39,277 bases of DNA, taken from an uncultured Prevotellaceae bacterium (GTDB lineage: Bacteria > Bacteroidota > Bacteroidia > Bacteroidales > Bacteroidaceae). The stretch is taken from NCBI GenBank assembly GCA_947307015.1, contig CAMZHV010000025.1:1-39277 (forward strand), given 5' to 3'. The notes beneath the pieces are model-generated. The model made no database searches, had not been told where the DNA came from, and saw only the letters and a program-made list of their open reading frames with translations. Shown in pieces: positions 8,417 to 18,949 of the stretch. The position numbers were made by a program, and so were the translations under genes. Numbering within the stretch: the stretch's first letter is position 1; each line of letters starts with the position of its first letter.

Positions 8417-8539
8417 TACGCAAAATATATGGTTTTAATCCAATATGATGAGCCCCTATACCCTTTTATTATTACCTGCATACCTTATATTAATGATATG
8501 CCGCCCGTTCCACAACCATGAAATACCCATTAGTGGGGA

Positions 8540-8570
8540 TTGCACCAATCAGCCAAAATCCCTACCTTTG
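8540..8570 (+). promoter_or_regulatory. Promoter of the hemerythrin/LuxR regulator gene
   Basis: TTG at 8540-8542 and TACCTTTG at 8563-8570 have a 20-bp spacer, a strong match to the Bacteroidetes consensus. The ATG at 8579 is only 8 nt past the -7 box, so the mRNA is nearly leaderless. The small palindrome CCCA-TTAG-TGGG (8526-8537) abuts the -33 element and is a possible operator. Confidence 0.7.
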
Positions 8571-8578
8571 CAGCCGAA

Positions 8579-9520
8579 ATGAAAAAGATGAAACTATACG
8601 AGGCCGATGACAAAATGATCGACCTCATCAGCGACAACCACAGTATGCTACAGGGACTCAGCGCCTTTGGCATACGGCTCGGTTTCGGCGATAAAACCGT
8701 AAGTCAGATTTGCGAAGAACAGGGCGTTGATTGCTACACTTTCCTCACCGTGGTCAACTTCCTCATCAACGGATATGCACCCAAGACCACTGATGAAAGC
8801 ATCTCCGTGAAAACGCTCCTCGATTACCTGCGCGCCTCGCACCGCTATTTCCTTGACTTCCAGTTGCCCGCCATACGAAAGAAGCTACTGGAAACCCTGA
8901 ACCAAGCCGACCAGCGCGTCCTCCTCATCATGCGCCTCTATGATGAGTATGCACATGACATCCGTCTCCACATGAAGTATGAAGAGAAGACGCTCTTCCC
9001 ATACGTTGAGGCACTCCTCCGAGGCGAACATAAGGACGACTACAATGTTGACACCTTCGCCAAGCACCATAGCGACACCACGGGTAAGTTCCACGAGCTC
9101 AAGAACATCATCATCAAGTACTTGCCACACGACTCCCTCGCCAACAACCAGCTCACAGCCACCCTCTACGACATCTATAACAACGAGGAATGGCTTGCAA
9201 ACCACAGCAACGTTGAAGAAGTGCTTTTTGTACCTGCCATACGCATCCTCGAAAATAAGCTCAAGGATAACGACGTCTCAGCTCGCATCTCCAGCATGAT
9301 CAGCCATGCCGACAGCCGCGAGTCCATCTCTGAACGCGAGAAGGAAATCATTGTCTGCCTCGTGCAAGGCATGTCAAACAAAGAGATTGCCGACCACCTC
9401 TACATCTCCGTCAACACCGTCATTACCCATCGCCGCAATATTGTACGCAAGCTGCAAATCCATTCGCTTGCCGGCTTGACCATCTACGCCATCGCCAACA
9501 ACCTCATTCCTTTCCATTGA
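8579..9520 (+). CDS. Hemerythrin-like domain fused to a LuxR-type HTH: putative di-iron sensory regulator
   Basis: 313 residues from the ATG at 8579; an in-frame ATG at 8540 lies upstream of the promoter and is rejected. Residues 1-75 resemble the N-terminal DUF542 region of RIC/ScdA proteins (C45, C52). Residues 80-235 look like a hemerythrin four-helix bundle with di-iron ligand candidates H88, H131-x3-E135, H163/H164 and H209-x3-E213. Residues 250-310 form a LuxR/GerE HTH (ISEREKEIIVCLVQGMSNKE...VITHRRNIVRKL). RIC-type proteins handle iron-sulphur repair under nitric oxide or oxygen stress. Joining such a domain to a DNA-binding domain suggests a transcription factor that senses O2, NO or iron. 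It is divergent from the imelysin/haem-c cluster, its likely target and perhaps its own autoregulation site. No receiver domain is present. It is followed by a long hairpin. Confidence 0.85.
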   Translation: MKKMKLYEADDKMIDLISDNHSMLQGLSAFGIRLGFGDKTVSQICEEQGVDCYTFLTVVNFLINGYAPKTTDESISVKTLLDYLRASHRYFLDFQLPAIRKKLLETLNQADQRVLLIMRLYDEYAHDIRLHMKYEEKTLFPYVEALLRGEHKDDYNVDTFAKHHSDTTGKFHELKNIIIKYLPHDSLANNQLTATLYDIYNNEEWLANHSNVEEVLFVPAIRILENKLKDNDVSARISSMISHADSRESISEREKEIIVCLVQGMSNKEIADHLYISVNTVITHRRNIVRKLQIHSLAGLTIYAIANNLIPFH

Positions 9521-9527
9521 TAGCATC

Positions 9528-9578
9528 ACTAATCAGTTCACCACGGGAGCATGGGGCTCTCGTGGTGAACTGATTAGT
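9528..9578. terminator. 23-bp stem hairpin between the regulator and GH3 genes
   Basis: 9528-9550 pairs with 9556-9578: 18 perfect base pairs, then five more with a single G-U, around a 5-nt loop ATGGG. It starts 7 nt after the regulator stop. No T-run follows, so it is either a Rho-independent-like terminator without a U-tract or a 3'-end stabiliser. Confidence 0.6.
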
Positions 9579-9651
9579 TACTCCTGCGACTGAAAAAGCT
9601 AAATTCAATTAAAACACTACCTAAAATTACGAAGATTCGCGGAATTATCGA

Positions 9652-9659
9652 TATATTTG
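9652..9659 (+). promoter_or_regulatory. Probable -7 box for the GH3 gene
   Basis: TATATTTG matches TAnnTTTG and lies 33 nt before the chosen ATG at 9692. The -33 element is weak; only TTA (9627-9629) is seen. Confidence 0.45.
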
Positions 9660-9691
9660 CAACCGATTTGATATATCTGATAAGAAACAAT

Positions 9692-12067
9692 ATGGGTAAA
9701 CAGATTTGGAAAAAGATGGCCGGCATGATGATGACTGCAATGGCCCTTATCATCGTCGCTTGCAACACCACAGCAGACATGGAACAACAAGTAGATGAAC
9801 TTTACAGCAGAATGTCGCAGGAAGAGCGTATCGCGCAGTTGAAGAGTATGTATATGGACACACTCTTCAATGAGAAAGGACAGTTGGATACCAATAAATG
9901 CCGCGAAATGATACCCTACGGAATAGGGCATTTCTCGCAGTTTTGTATGCAACAACCCCGTGACCCTAATGAGCTGCGTGACCGTGCAGCCGCCATACAG
10001 GACTGGCTCATTCATCACACACCGAACGGCATTCCTGCGTTGCTGCATGAAGAGGTGCTTTCGGGTGTGAACACCTTGGGCTCAACCATCTATCCGCAAC
10101 AAATTGGTCAGGCCTGTTCGTTTAACCCCGAGCTGGCCGAACTGAAGACACGTCAGACAAGTACTACCCTGCGCAAGATGGGTGGTATATTGGCGTTGTC
10201 GCCGATGGTTGATGTATGTCGCACTCCTTCGTTCAACCGTCTGGAGGAGTCGTACGGCGAGGACGGCTATCTGTCAGCTGTGATGGGTGTGGCCTTCGTG
10301 AACGGTTTGCAACAGGGTGACTTGAGGAAAGGCGTTGGTGCCTGCTCGAAACACTATCTGGGTTATGGTGGCGGTGGTGATGCTGACGAGAAGGAGCTGA
10401 TGGAAGAAATCCTCTTTCCTCATGAGGCGATGATTCGTCTGGCCGACAGCAAATGTGTCATGCCTGGCTATCATGCTGTCCATGGTGTCAAATGCGTGGC
10501 TAACAGTGAGATACTGAACGATATTCTTCGCGACTATTTGGGTTTCGATGGCATGGTGGTGAGCGATTATACGGCCATCAACCAATTGCCCCTTTCATCC
10601 GTGGGCGAGGAGAATGTGGATGAGGCAGTGCTGAAGGCTGCTGCTGCCATCAACGGCGGCAACGATGTCGATTTTCCTCATGGCGACAACTACCAGTACC
10701 TCCAGCAGGCCATTGACCAGGGACTGGTGAAGCCAGAAACGTTGGAGCGCGCCGTGAAGAACGTGCTGCGCCATAAGTTCCGCGCCGGTCTTTTCGATAA
10801 GGACGCTTATCTCTATAGATCCGAGGAGATCAAGCTCGATAGTCCCTCGGAGCGCCAAACGGCATACGATATTGCTGCGCAGTCGGTTGTCCTGTTGGAG
10901 AACAACGGCGTTTTGCCGCTAAAAGACGTCAAGAATATATTGCTCACTGGCCCTAATGCCAATTCCATCTGGGCCATGTGCGGCGACTACACCTATCCGG
11001 CGATGTCATACTTTTGGAAGAAGTTGGAATGTATTGCAGAATCCGACAATCCGCACATCGTCAAACTGTTGGAAGGAATGAACGGACGTAAGCCAGAGGG
11101 CGTTAATATCCTTTATTCACGAGGCTGCGACTGGACGGAGGAGATTGAGACGAAGTACAGCGAACTGGGCGACGAGCGGGCATGGGAGTATGAGATCCTG
11201 CATCGTAAGGTTGAATCGTGCGAGAAGGCAGACAGGGCAGAGGCGCTCGCCATGGCAGGAGAGGCAGATGTCATCGTTGCTGCTGTGGGCGAAAATGTGA
11301 TGCTCTGCGGCGAGAACCGTGACCGTCAGAGTCTGCGCTTGCCAGGCCGTCAGGAGCAGTTCGTGGAGGAACTCATCAAGACGGGCAAACCCGTGGTGCT
11401 CGTGATGTTCGGCGGTCGTGCTCAGATCATCTCCGGCCTCGCCGAGAAATGTGCTGCCGTCATCCAGGCATGGTATCCTGGCGAGGAAGGAGGCACCGCT
11501 GTGGCCGATATTCTCTATGGTAAGGTGTCGCCGTCAGCCAAGCTCTCTGTCAGCTACCCCAATACGGAGATTGATGAACCCCTCTGCTACAACAACCTTG
11601 CCGATAAGGATCCTCGCATCCAATGGCCTTTCGGCTATGGGTTGAGCTATACTACTTTCGAGTATGGTAATTTGACGGTGACAGATGCGGCCTCGACCAA
11701 CGACGAGAGCATCAGCCTCTCCTTTGAAATTAAGAATATGGGTGAGGTCGCTGCCGACGAGGTTGCACAGATCTACCTCTCACCTGCAAACGCTGACCAG
11801 CCCCTTCGTCCTATTCAGCTACAGGGCTTTGCCCGTGTGTCGCTGCAGCCCGGCGAAAGCAAGCGAGTTCATGTGAAGATGTACATGGATCAATTCGGCT
11901 TCTACAGCCATGAGGGTCAGCGTCAATGGAACATTCTTCCCGGCCAATATATTGTCAAGGTCGGTAGTTCATCTGCTGATATCAAGTTGCAGGAAACCAT
12001 CACCCTTCAAGGTGCCCCCGTCCATAAACCCTTGCGCGACAACTATTTTTCAACCAGTTCATTTTAG
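9692..12067 (+). CDS. Glycoside hydrolase family 3 lipoprotein (beta-glucosidase/xylosidase type)
   Basis: 791 residues from the ATG at 9692, which opens a lipoprotein signal ending in IVAC (C24). An ATG 24 bp upstream would add eight residues before the signal. Residues about 30-380 form the GH3 N-terminal barrel with [10 protein letters not shown], giving D292 as the expected nucleophile. The GH3 C-terminal domain follows ([23 protein letters not shown]), then a fibronectin III-like domain at about 680-755 ([15 protein letters not shown]). Such enzymes remove beta-linked glucose or xylose from the non-reducing ends of oligosaccharides; the exact sugar cannot be read. Lipidation suggests periplasmic or surface anchoring. 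The gene stands alone, and its 3' end overlaps convergent trmD by 9 bp. Confidence 0.88.
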   Translation: MGKQIWKKMAGMMMTAMALIIVACNTTADMEQQVDELYSRMSQEERIAQLKSMYMDTLFNEKGQLDTNKCREMIPYGIGHFSQFCMQQPRDPNELRDRAAAIQDWLIHHTPNGIPALLHEEVLSGVNTLGSTIYPQQIGQACSFNPELAELKTRQTSTTLRKMGGILALSPMVDVCRTPSFNRLEESYGEDGYLSAVMGVAFVNGLQQGDLRKGVGACSKHYLGYGGGGDADEKELMEEILFPHEAMIRLADSKCVMPGYHAVHGVKCVANSEILNDILRDYLGFDGMVVSDYTAINQLPLSSVGEENVDEAVLKAAAAINGGNDVDFPHGDNYQYLQQAIDQGLVKPETLERAVKNVLRHKFRAGLFDKDAYLYRSEEIKLDSPSERQTAYDIAAQSVVLLENNGVLPLKDVKNILLTGPNANSIWAMCGDYTYPAMSYFWKKLECIAESDNPHIVKLLEGMNGRKPEGVNILYSRGCDWTEEIETKYSELGDERAWEYEILHRKVESCEKADRAEALAMAGEADVIVAAVGENVMLCGENRDRQSLRLPGRQEQFVEELIKTGKPVVLVMFGGRAQIISGLAEKCAAVIQAWYPGEEGGTAVADILYGKVSPSAKLSVSYPNTEIDEPLCYNNLADKDPRIQWPFGYGLSYTTFEYGNLTVTDAASTNDESISLSFEIKNMGEVAADEVAQIYLSPANADQPLRPIQLQGFARVSLQPGESKRVHVKMYMDQFGFYSHEGQRQWNILPGQYIVKVGSSSADIKLQETITLQGAPVHKPLRDNYFSTSSF

Positions 12068-12733
12068 CAAGTCGGGACGTAGACGGCGGGTGCGTTCAAG
12101 GGACTGTTGGAGTTCCCACTCCTTGATCTTCGCCTCATGGCCGGAGAGGAGAATGTCGGGGACGCGCCAGCCACGATATTCGGCAGGACGCGTGTAGACG
12201 GGTGCGGCGAGGAGGTTGTCTTGGAAAGAGTCGGAGAGGGCGCTCTGCTCATCACCGATAGCTCCTGGGAGGATGCGCACGATAGCATCGGCCATGACTG
12301 CAGCGGCCAGCTCGCCGCCCGTAAGGACGTAGTCGCCGATGCTTACTTCTTTGGTGATCAGGTGCTCACGGATGCGGTAGTCTATGCCCTTGTAGTGACC
12401 GCAGAGGATAATAATGTTCTCGCAGAGTGAGAACTCATTAGCCATGGGTTGCGAGAACTGTTCGCCGTCGGGCGTAGTGAAGATTACTTCGTCGTAGTGG
12501 CGTTCAGCCTGCAATGCTGTAATGCAGCGGTCGATAGGTTCGCACTGCATGACCATGCCAGCGAAACCGCCGAACGGGTAGTCATCGATGCGACGATCCT
12601 TGCGCACGGCATAATCGCGAAGGTTGTGGAGATGTATTTCGCAGAGTCCTTTTTTCTGTGCCCGCCCAAGGATGCTCTCTTGTAGGAAACCCTTGATGAG
12701 CTGGGGGATAACGGTGATGATATCTATGCGCAT
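12059..12733 (-). CDS. trmD: tRNA (guanine-N1-)-methyltransferase TrmD
   Basis: 224 residues, the usual TrmD length. It methylates N1 of G37 in tRNAs with a G36 to prevent frameshifting, using S-adenosylmethionine. The SPOUT knot is visible as [11 protein letters not shown] (about residue 110) and [21 protein letters not shown], followed by the DSF...[26 protein letters not shown] region that binds tRNA. The usual GGGPGM loop reads GGFAGM here, a change I believe occurs in Bacteroidetes homologues. The gene ends inside the last codons of the convergent GH3 gene. It lies 21 nt downstream of the SNF2 gene on the same strand, so both may share a transcript. Confidence 0.97.
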   Translation of the reverse strand: MRIDIITVIPQLIKGFLQESILGRAQKKGLCEIHLHNLRDYAVRKDRRIDDYPFGGFAGMVMQCEPIDRCITALQAERHYDEVIFTTPDGEQFSQPMANEFSLCENIIILCGHYKGIDYRIREHLITKEVSIGDYVLTGGELAAAVMADAIVRILPGAIGDEQSALSDSFQDNLLAAPVYTRPAEYRGWRVPDILLSGHEAKIKEWELQQSLERTRRLRPDLLK

Positions 12734-12754
12734 ATTATAAATAGGTATTCAAAA

Positions 12755-15700
12755 TTACCAGTTGTTAGAAAGCATTTCGAGCATATCCTTGGCAGTGAGT
12801 TTATAGTTCTGGTCGGCTCCTTCAAGAATGCCGTCGGAGAGGGCGCGTTTGGATTCGTGCAGGCGCAGGATTTTCTCCTCGATGGTGTGGTGACTGATGA
12901 GATGATAGACGGTGACGGCCTGCGTCTGTCCGATGCGATAGGCGCGGTCGGTGGCCTGCTGCTCGATGGCCGGATTCCACCAGGGGTCGAGATGGATAAC
13001 GTAGTTAGCTGCTGTGAGGTTCAAGCCCACACCACCGGCCTTGAGGCTGATGAGGAAGATGGGGCTCTTGCCTTTTTGGAAGTCGTTGACGAGGTTCTCG
13101 CGCTGCTTCATGGCAATACTGCCGTCGAGGTAGAGATGTGGCAGATGGGCTTCCTTTAACGCTCGAGAAATAATCGAAAGGAAGGATGTGAATTGACTGA
13201 ATACAAGAACGCTATGACCGCCCTCAACGATGTTCTGCACTAACTCCATAAAGGCGTTGACTTTGCTCGAACCTTCGAACCATGAGGGATTGGTGAGTTC
13301 GGGCGAACAGGCCGCGCGGCGAAGGCGTGTGAGCTCGGCAAGGGCATTGACGGTAAGCTGGTCGCCCTCCTCGCGCACCTTCTGTTCGGCCTCGCGACGG
13401 ATAACTTCGTAGAAGGCCATCTCATCGTCGGAGAGCTCCACGCTAATGTTGATCTCCGTTTTGGCTGGCAGTTCCTTAACAACAGCCTGTTTTGTGCGGC
13501 GTAGCATGAAGGGGCTGACGAGTGTCTGCAATTGCTGCTGGCGCTCCGTGTCCTGCATATTCTCGATGGGGATAATATACTTCTGGTGGAATTGCTCGTA
13601 GGTGCCAAGGAGTCCGGGATTGATGAACTGGAAGAGGTTCCAGAGCTCACCGAGATGGTTTTGCACGGGCGTACCGGTAAGAATGAGTCGATAGTTGGCT
13701 TGCAGTTGCATACAAACCTGACTCGTCTTGGTACCGCGGTTTTTGATGTTGTGCGCTTCGTCAAGGCACACCGTAGTCCATTGGCGTGAGGTGATGATCT
13801 CCTGCGTTGGCACGAGCAGTCCGTAGGTCGCGATGATGATGTCACCTTCCTTGGCCTGTTGCACCACAGCCTGGCGTTCGAAGTATTCGTTGAGGTTGTA
13901 CACGGTGAGAGTGGGTGCGAAGCGTGCAATTTCCGCTTTCCAGTTTGGCAGCACGCTGGCTGGAGCTACGATTAAGGCTGGTCCTTCATGGGCGTGTGTG
14001 AGTAGGAAAGCAATGGTTTGCACGGTTTTGCCAAGTCCCATGTCATCAGCCAGACAGGCACCCGCATCCCAGGCTGCGAGGCGCACCAGCCATTGGAAGC
14101 CCTCGATCTGATAAGGGCGGAGCGTGGCTTTCAGCGTTTCAGGAACTTGTGGTTCAAGACTGTCGGCACGTTCAATACGACCCTTGAAGTCGAAGAACTC
14201 TTCATCGTGATGGATATCGATCTCGCCGTTGACAAGCTCGGCGAGGAGTCCTGTCTGGAGCGTTGAGATTGCCGGCTTGTTATTCTGCTGAGTCGAGAGG
14301 CTTTCGAGCGTGTCGAGTTGTTTACGCAAGCGTTCGCTGAGCCATAGGTAGTCGCCGTTCTGCAACTGCACGTAGCCGCCGTGACTGGTGGCAAGGGCCT
14401 GTAGTAGCTGTTGTGCCGTGAGCAGCGAGTCGTCGTCGAGTTTAACGTCGCCCTCAATCTCGAACCACCGCCCACGATGAGTGAGCGAGATGTTCCACTC
14501 ACCCTGCTGTGCAGAACGCATTCTCAGGCGTTCGCCCTCAGGCCACTCTACGGAACTGATGTCCTGATGACTGCTGGCAAAGGCCAGGAGGTCAAGTACC
14601 TGCGGTGTGCTGAGATGAGCACTGAGAACGGGCGTAAACTCAATGAAATGCTCACTGCAGTATTGGAACAGCGTGTCGAGGTTGCGTGCTTCTGCTTCCA
14701 TGTCGCGTTCGAGGCGCACGCGTCCCGTTTTCTCGCTATAGTCGATGATGACGCAGTCGCCCTGTGCTGGCGGCAGTACCATCTTACCTCCCGTAAGCGG
14801 CCGCACGAGGATGTAGGCGTCGAACATTGTTTGTGTCGATGGATCTGGTGTAAGGCGAATGATCAGGTTGCTCTGTGCTTCGGAGTCAACAATTTCTTCG
14901 TCCTCAGGCATCAGGCTGCTGTGGATGTCAGTTGTGCCGGAGATGAGTGGTAGCAGTTCACGCAGCTTACTCTCTGCTTCGGGTGGGTAGTCGGTTACGG
15001 AGAGGAGTTGTTGGAGCACGCCACGCTCGCGATCAGACATGGGGAAATAGGTGTAGTGCATCGCATCGTCGCAACGATAGACATTGCTTTGTGAGAGCAG
15101 GTCCTTGAAGGTCACGTTGGACTGTAGGTGGAAACCGTTCTCGTTAGGCTCGAGGATAACGTAGGGCTTCTGTTCCTCGATGGTAACGCGACGATAGGGC
15201 GTCTGCTCGCCGACATAGACGCGGTCGGAACCGACAAGGTGAGGCAGGATGATGCCTAAGGTGAGACGTGAGGCACCGAGGAAGCGCACATCGGCGACAA
15301 CAGCCTGATCCGTGCGGTCCATGAAGGGCTCCATTCCGCTCATGAATCGGGTCCAAGGCAGGAGCTTGCCGCTGCCCCAGCGTCCGTCCTTGAGGCGGTT
15401 CTGCTCGCGCAACTGAATGCTTTCGCCGTCGCTCATGATGGTGTACATCACGCGGTTCTCGCCTTCATCGGCTTTATCCTTGCGCAGTTTCTCGGATGCG
15501 ATGAGGCGGTCGAGCATAGCTTCCCACGGTTCCACTACCTTGATGACGCCAGAGGCTGGTTTGTGACCGAAAGCGTTGGTAAGGCGTTTCTTCTCGAATT
15601 TGTTAAGTGTAATGTAGCGTTCGGCTTCGTGGCGCAGGAAGGCGCTCTGCGGCTGGAAGTTGCTGTCATTAAGCTCGTAGCCCGTGAAGTTGGCAGCGAG

Positions 15701-16762
15701 CATGAGGCTGATGCGCTGTTGCAAGATGAATTCGCGGTCGGGAATGGCCTGTGGCGTGATGAGCTCTGTCAGCAAATCCATGTCGACGCGCTGTAAAGGA
15801 TGAGCAAGCGTGTCTGCCATGAGCACGGCCCCTCCGACGCGGTGCAGTCCCTTTTCGCGAGCATCGGCAACGAAGGCGGCCAGCATCTTCTGTGCCTCTG
15901 CTCTGGGCTTGCTTGTCCACACGGCGATGACCCAATAGAAAGTTGCTATCCCGTCTGTGAGGTAAGGTTCCGGCGCCTTGTTTTTGTTGGCACGTGAGTT
16001 GAGCGCTTCGGAAAACACCTTCAGCGCCAAGTCGCTCTTGCCCTGCGACATGGCATGGACGCCCTTGAGGAGAAAATCGGAGTAGGTCATACGAATGCTC
16101 GTGGGCGGTGTGTATTCGCCACGGCAGACGTAATTGTAGTAGTTGACAAGGGCCTTCATCTCGCGAATGTCAGAATCGGTGGCGTCAAAGCGCCGCAATC
16201 CCAGCTGGCGCCGCATGATCTCATCAGGGTCGGAAAAATCTTCTTTCATCCACTTACGTGCAATGGCGCTGATGAAGCTGGGGAAGTCAACATCGCGAAT
16301 CATGGTCATCAGCGGTTCGAAGCGACGCTCGTCAACAAGGCCGACAAGGTAGGGCGGAAGCGAACTGTCGAGCACGATGGGCTGAGGACGTTTGCCCGCG
16401 TAGAGCTGTCGGACATATTTCTGCAGTGTGACGAAGTTAGGGTAGTGGGTGAGGGGCCAGGAGTCGAACTCCTCAAACCATTCGGGATGTTCCTCGAGTG
16501 CGAAGCGCATGACCTCGCCGTACATACGTGGGCGGATATATTGCTGTTGCGGTCCGAAATGGGAAGCAGGCTCGTGGATGACATATCCTTCCTGAATGAG
16601 TTCTGCCGTCAGCAGCGGCAGCTCACCCATGAGGCAAGCACCGTGTACGCTGAGCTGTAAACGGTCGTCTTCCTTCATGTCCTGGCCGATATATGCGTAG
16701 AGGCACGCTAACTTCTGTGCAGCGGGCTTCAGTGTCATCAGATGTTGTTTGATGATTGTCAT
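12755..16762 (-). CDS. Large SNF2-family DEAD/DEAH-box helicase/ATPase
   Basis: 1335 residues from the ATG at 16762; the frame is open further upstream but crosses the promoter. The C-terminal third holds a full SNF2 motor: Walker A DDMGLGKTVQT with K912, D1001-E-A-H1004, LTGTPVQNHLGELWNLFQF, VFSQFTSF and the helicase C motif DPWWNPAIEQQATDRAYRIGQ. The first 850 residues or so contain no domain I recognise, apart from helical TPR-like character around 250-420. Bacterial SNF2 proteins of this size (RapA or HepA relatives) remodel protein-DNA or RNA polymerase complexes; the target is unknown. It is divergent from ligA with facing promoters and is followed by trmD, which looks like a housekeeping context, not a defence island. 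Confidence 0.9.
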   Translation of the reverse strand: MTIIKQHLMTLKPAAQKLACLYAYIGQDMKEDDRLQLSVHGACLMGELPLLTAELIQEGYVIHEPASHFGPQQQYIRPRMYGEVMRFALEEHPEWFEEFDSWPLTHYPNFVTLQKYVRQLYAGKRPQPIVLDSSLPPYLVGLVDERRFEPLMTMIRDVDFPSFISAIARKWMKEDFSDPDEIMRRQLGLRRFDATDSDIREMKALVNYYNYVCRGEYTPPTSIRMTYSDFLLKGVHAMSQGKSDLALKVFSEALNSRANKNKAPEPYLTDGIATFYWVIAVWTSKPRAEAQKMLAAFVADAREKGLHRVGGAVLMADTLAHPLQRVDMDLLTELITPQAIPDREFILQQRISLMLAANFTGYELNDSNFQPQSAFLRHEAERYITLNKFEKKRLTNAFGHKPASGVIKVVEPWEAMLDRLIASEKLRKDKADEGENRVMYTIMSDGESIQLREQNRLKDGRWGSGKLLPWTRFMSGMEPFMDRTDQAVVADVRFLGASRLTLGIILPHLVGSDRVYVGEQTPYRRVTIEEQKPYVILEPNENGFHLQSNVTFKDLLSQSNVYRCDDAMHYTYFPMSDRERGVLQQLLSVTDYPPEAESKLRELLPLISGTTDIHSSLMPEDEEIVDSEAQSNLIIRLTPDPSTQTMFDAYILVRPLTGGKMVLPPAQGDCVIIDYSEKTGRVRLERDMEAEARNLDTLFQYCSEHFIEFTPVLSAHLSTPQVLDLLAFASSHQDISSVEWPEGERLRMRSAQQGEWNISLTHRGRWFEIEGDVKLDDDSLLTAQQLLQALATSHGGYVQLQNGDYLWLSERLRKQLDTLESLSTQQNNKPAISTLQTGLLAELVNGEIDIHHDEEFFDFKGRIERADSLEPQVPETLKATLRPYQIEGFQWLVRLAAWDAGACLADDMGLGKTVQTIAFLLTHAHEGPALIVAPASVLPNWKAEIARFAPTLTVYNLNEYFERQAVVQQAKEGDIIIATYGLLVPTQEIITSRQWTTVCLDEAHNIKNRGTKTSQVCMQLQANYRLILTGTPVQNHLGELWNLFQFINPGLLGTYEQFHQKYIIPIENMQDTERQQQLQTLVSPFMLRRTKQAVVKELPAKTEINISVELSDDEMAFYEVIRREAEQKVREEGDQLTVNALAELTRLRRAACSPELTNPSWFEGSSKVNAFMELVQNIVEGGHSVLVFSQFTSFLSIISRALKEAHLPHLYLDGSIAMKQRENLVNDFQKGKSPIFLISLKAGGVGLNLTAANYVIHLDPWWNPAIEQQATDRAYRIGQTQAVTVYHLISHHTIEEKILRLHESKRALSDGILEGADQNYKLTAKDMLEMLSNNW

Positions 16763-16813
16763 GGTGTCGATGTTTGTTGCTAATTTAGGTACGTGAATCG
16801 CGTTTTGCGGGTG

Positions 16814-18896
<2,083 letters not shown>

Positions 18897-18924
18897 GCTC
18901 GATGCTATGCGTCGGATAAGAAGA

Positions 18925-18944
18925 AAGCCCGCATAAGCGGGCTT
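18925..18944. terminator. Bidirectional terminator between ligA and the acyl-CoA synthetase genes
   Basis: AAGCCCGC (18925-18932) pairs with GCGGGCTT (18937-18944) around an ATAA loop. It lies between two converging genes, with short A and T runs on both sides. Confidence 0.75.
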
Positions 18945-18949
18945 CTTCA

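Noticed and set aside
8269..8481. Minus-strand frame encoding a PPPTPPCEGGE-like peptide
   Set aside because: This is a translation of palindromic repeat copy D and the cluster promoter, not a gene.
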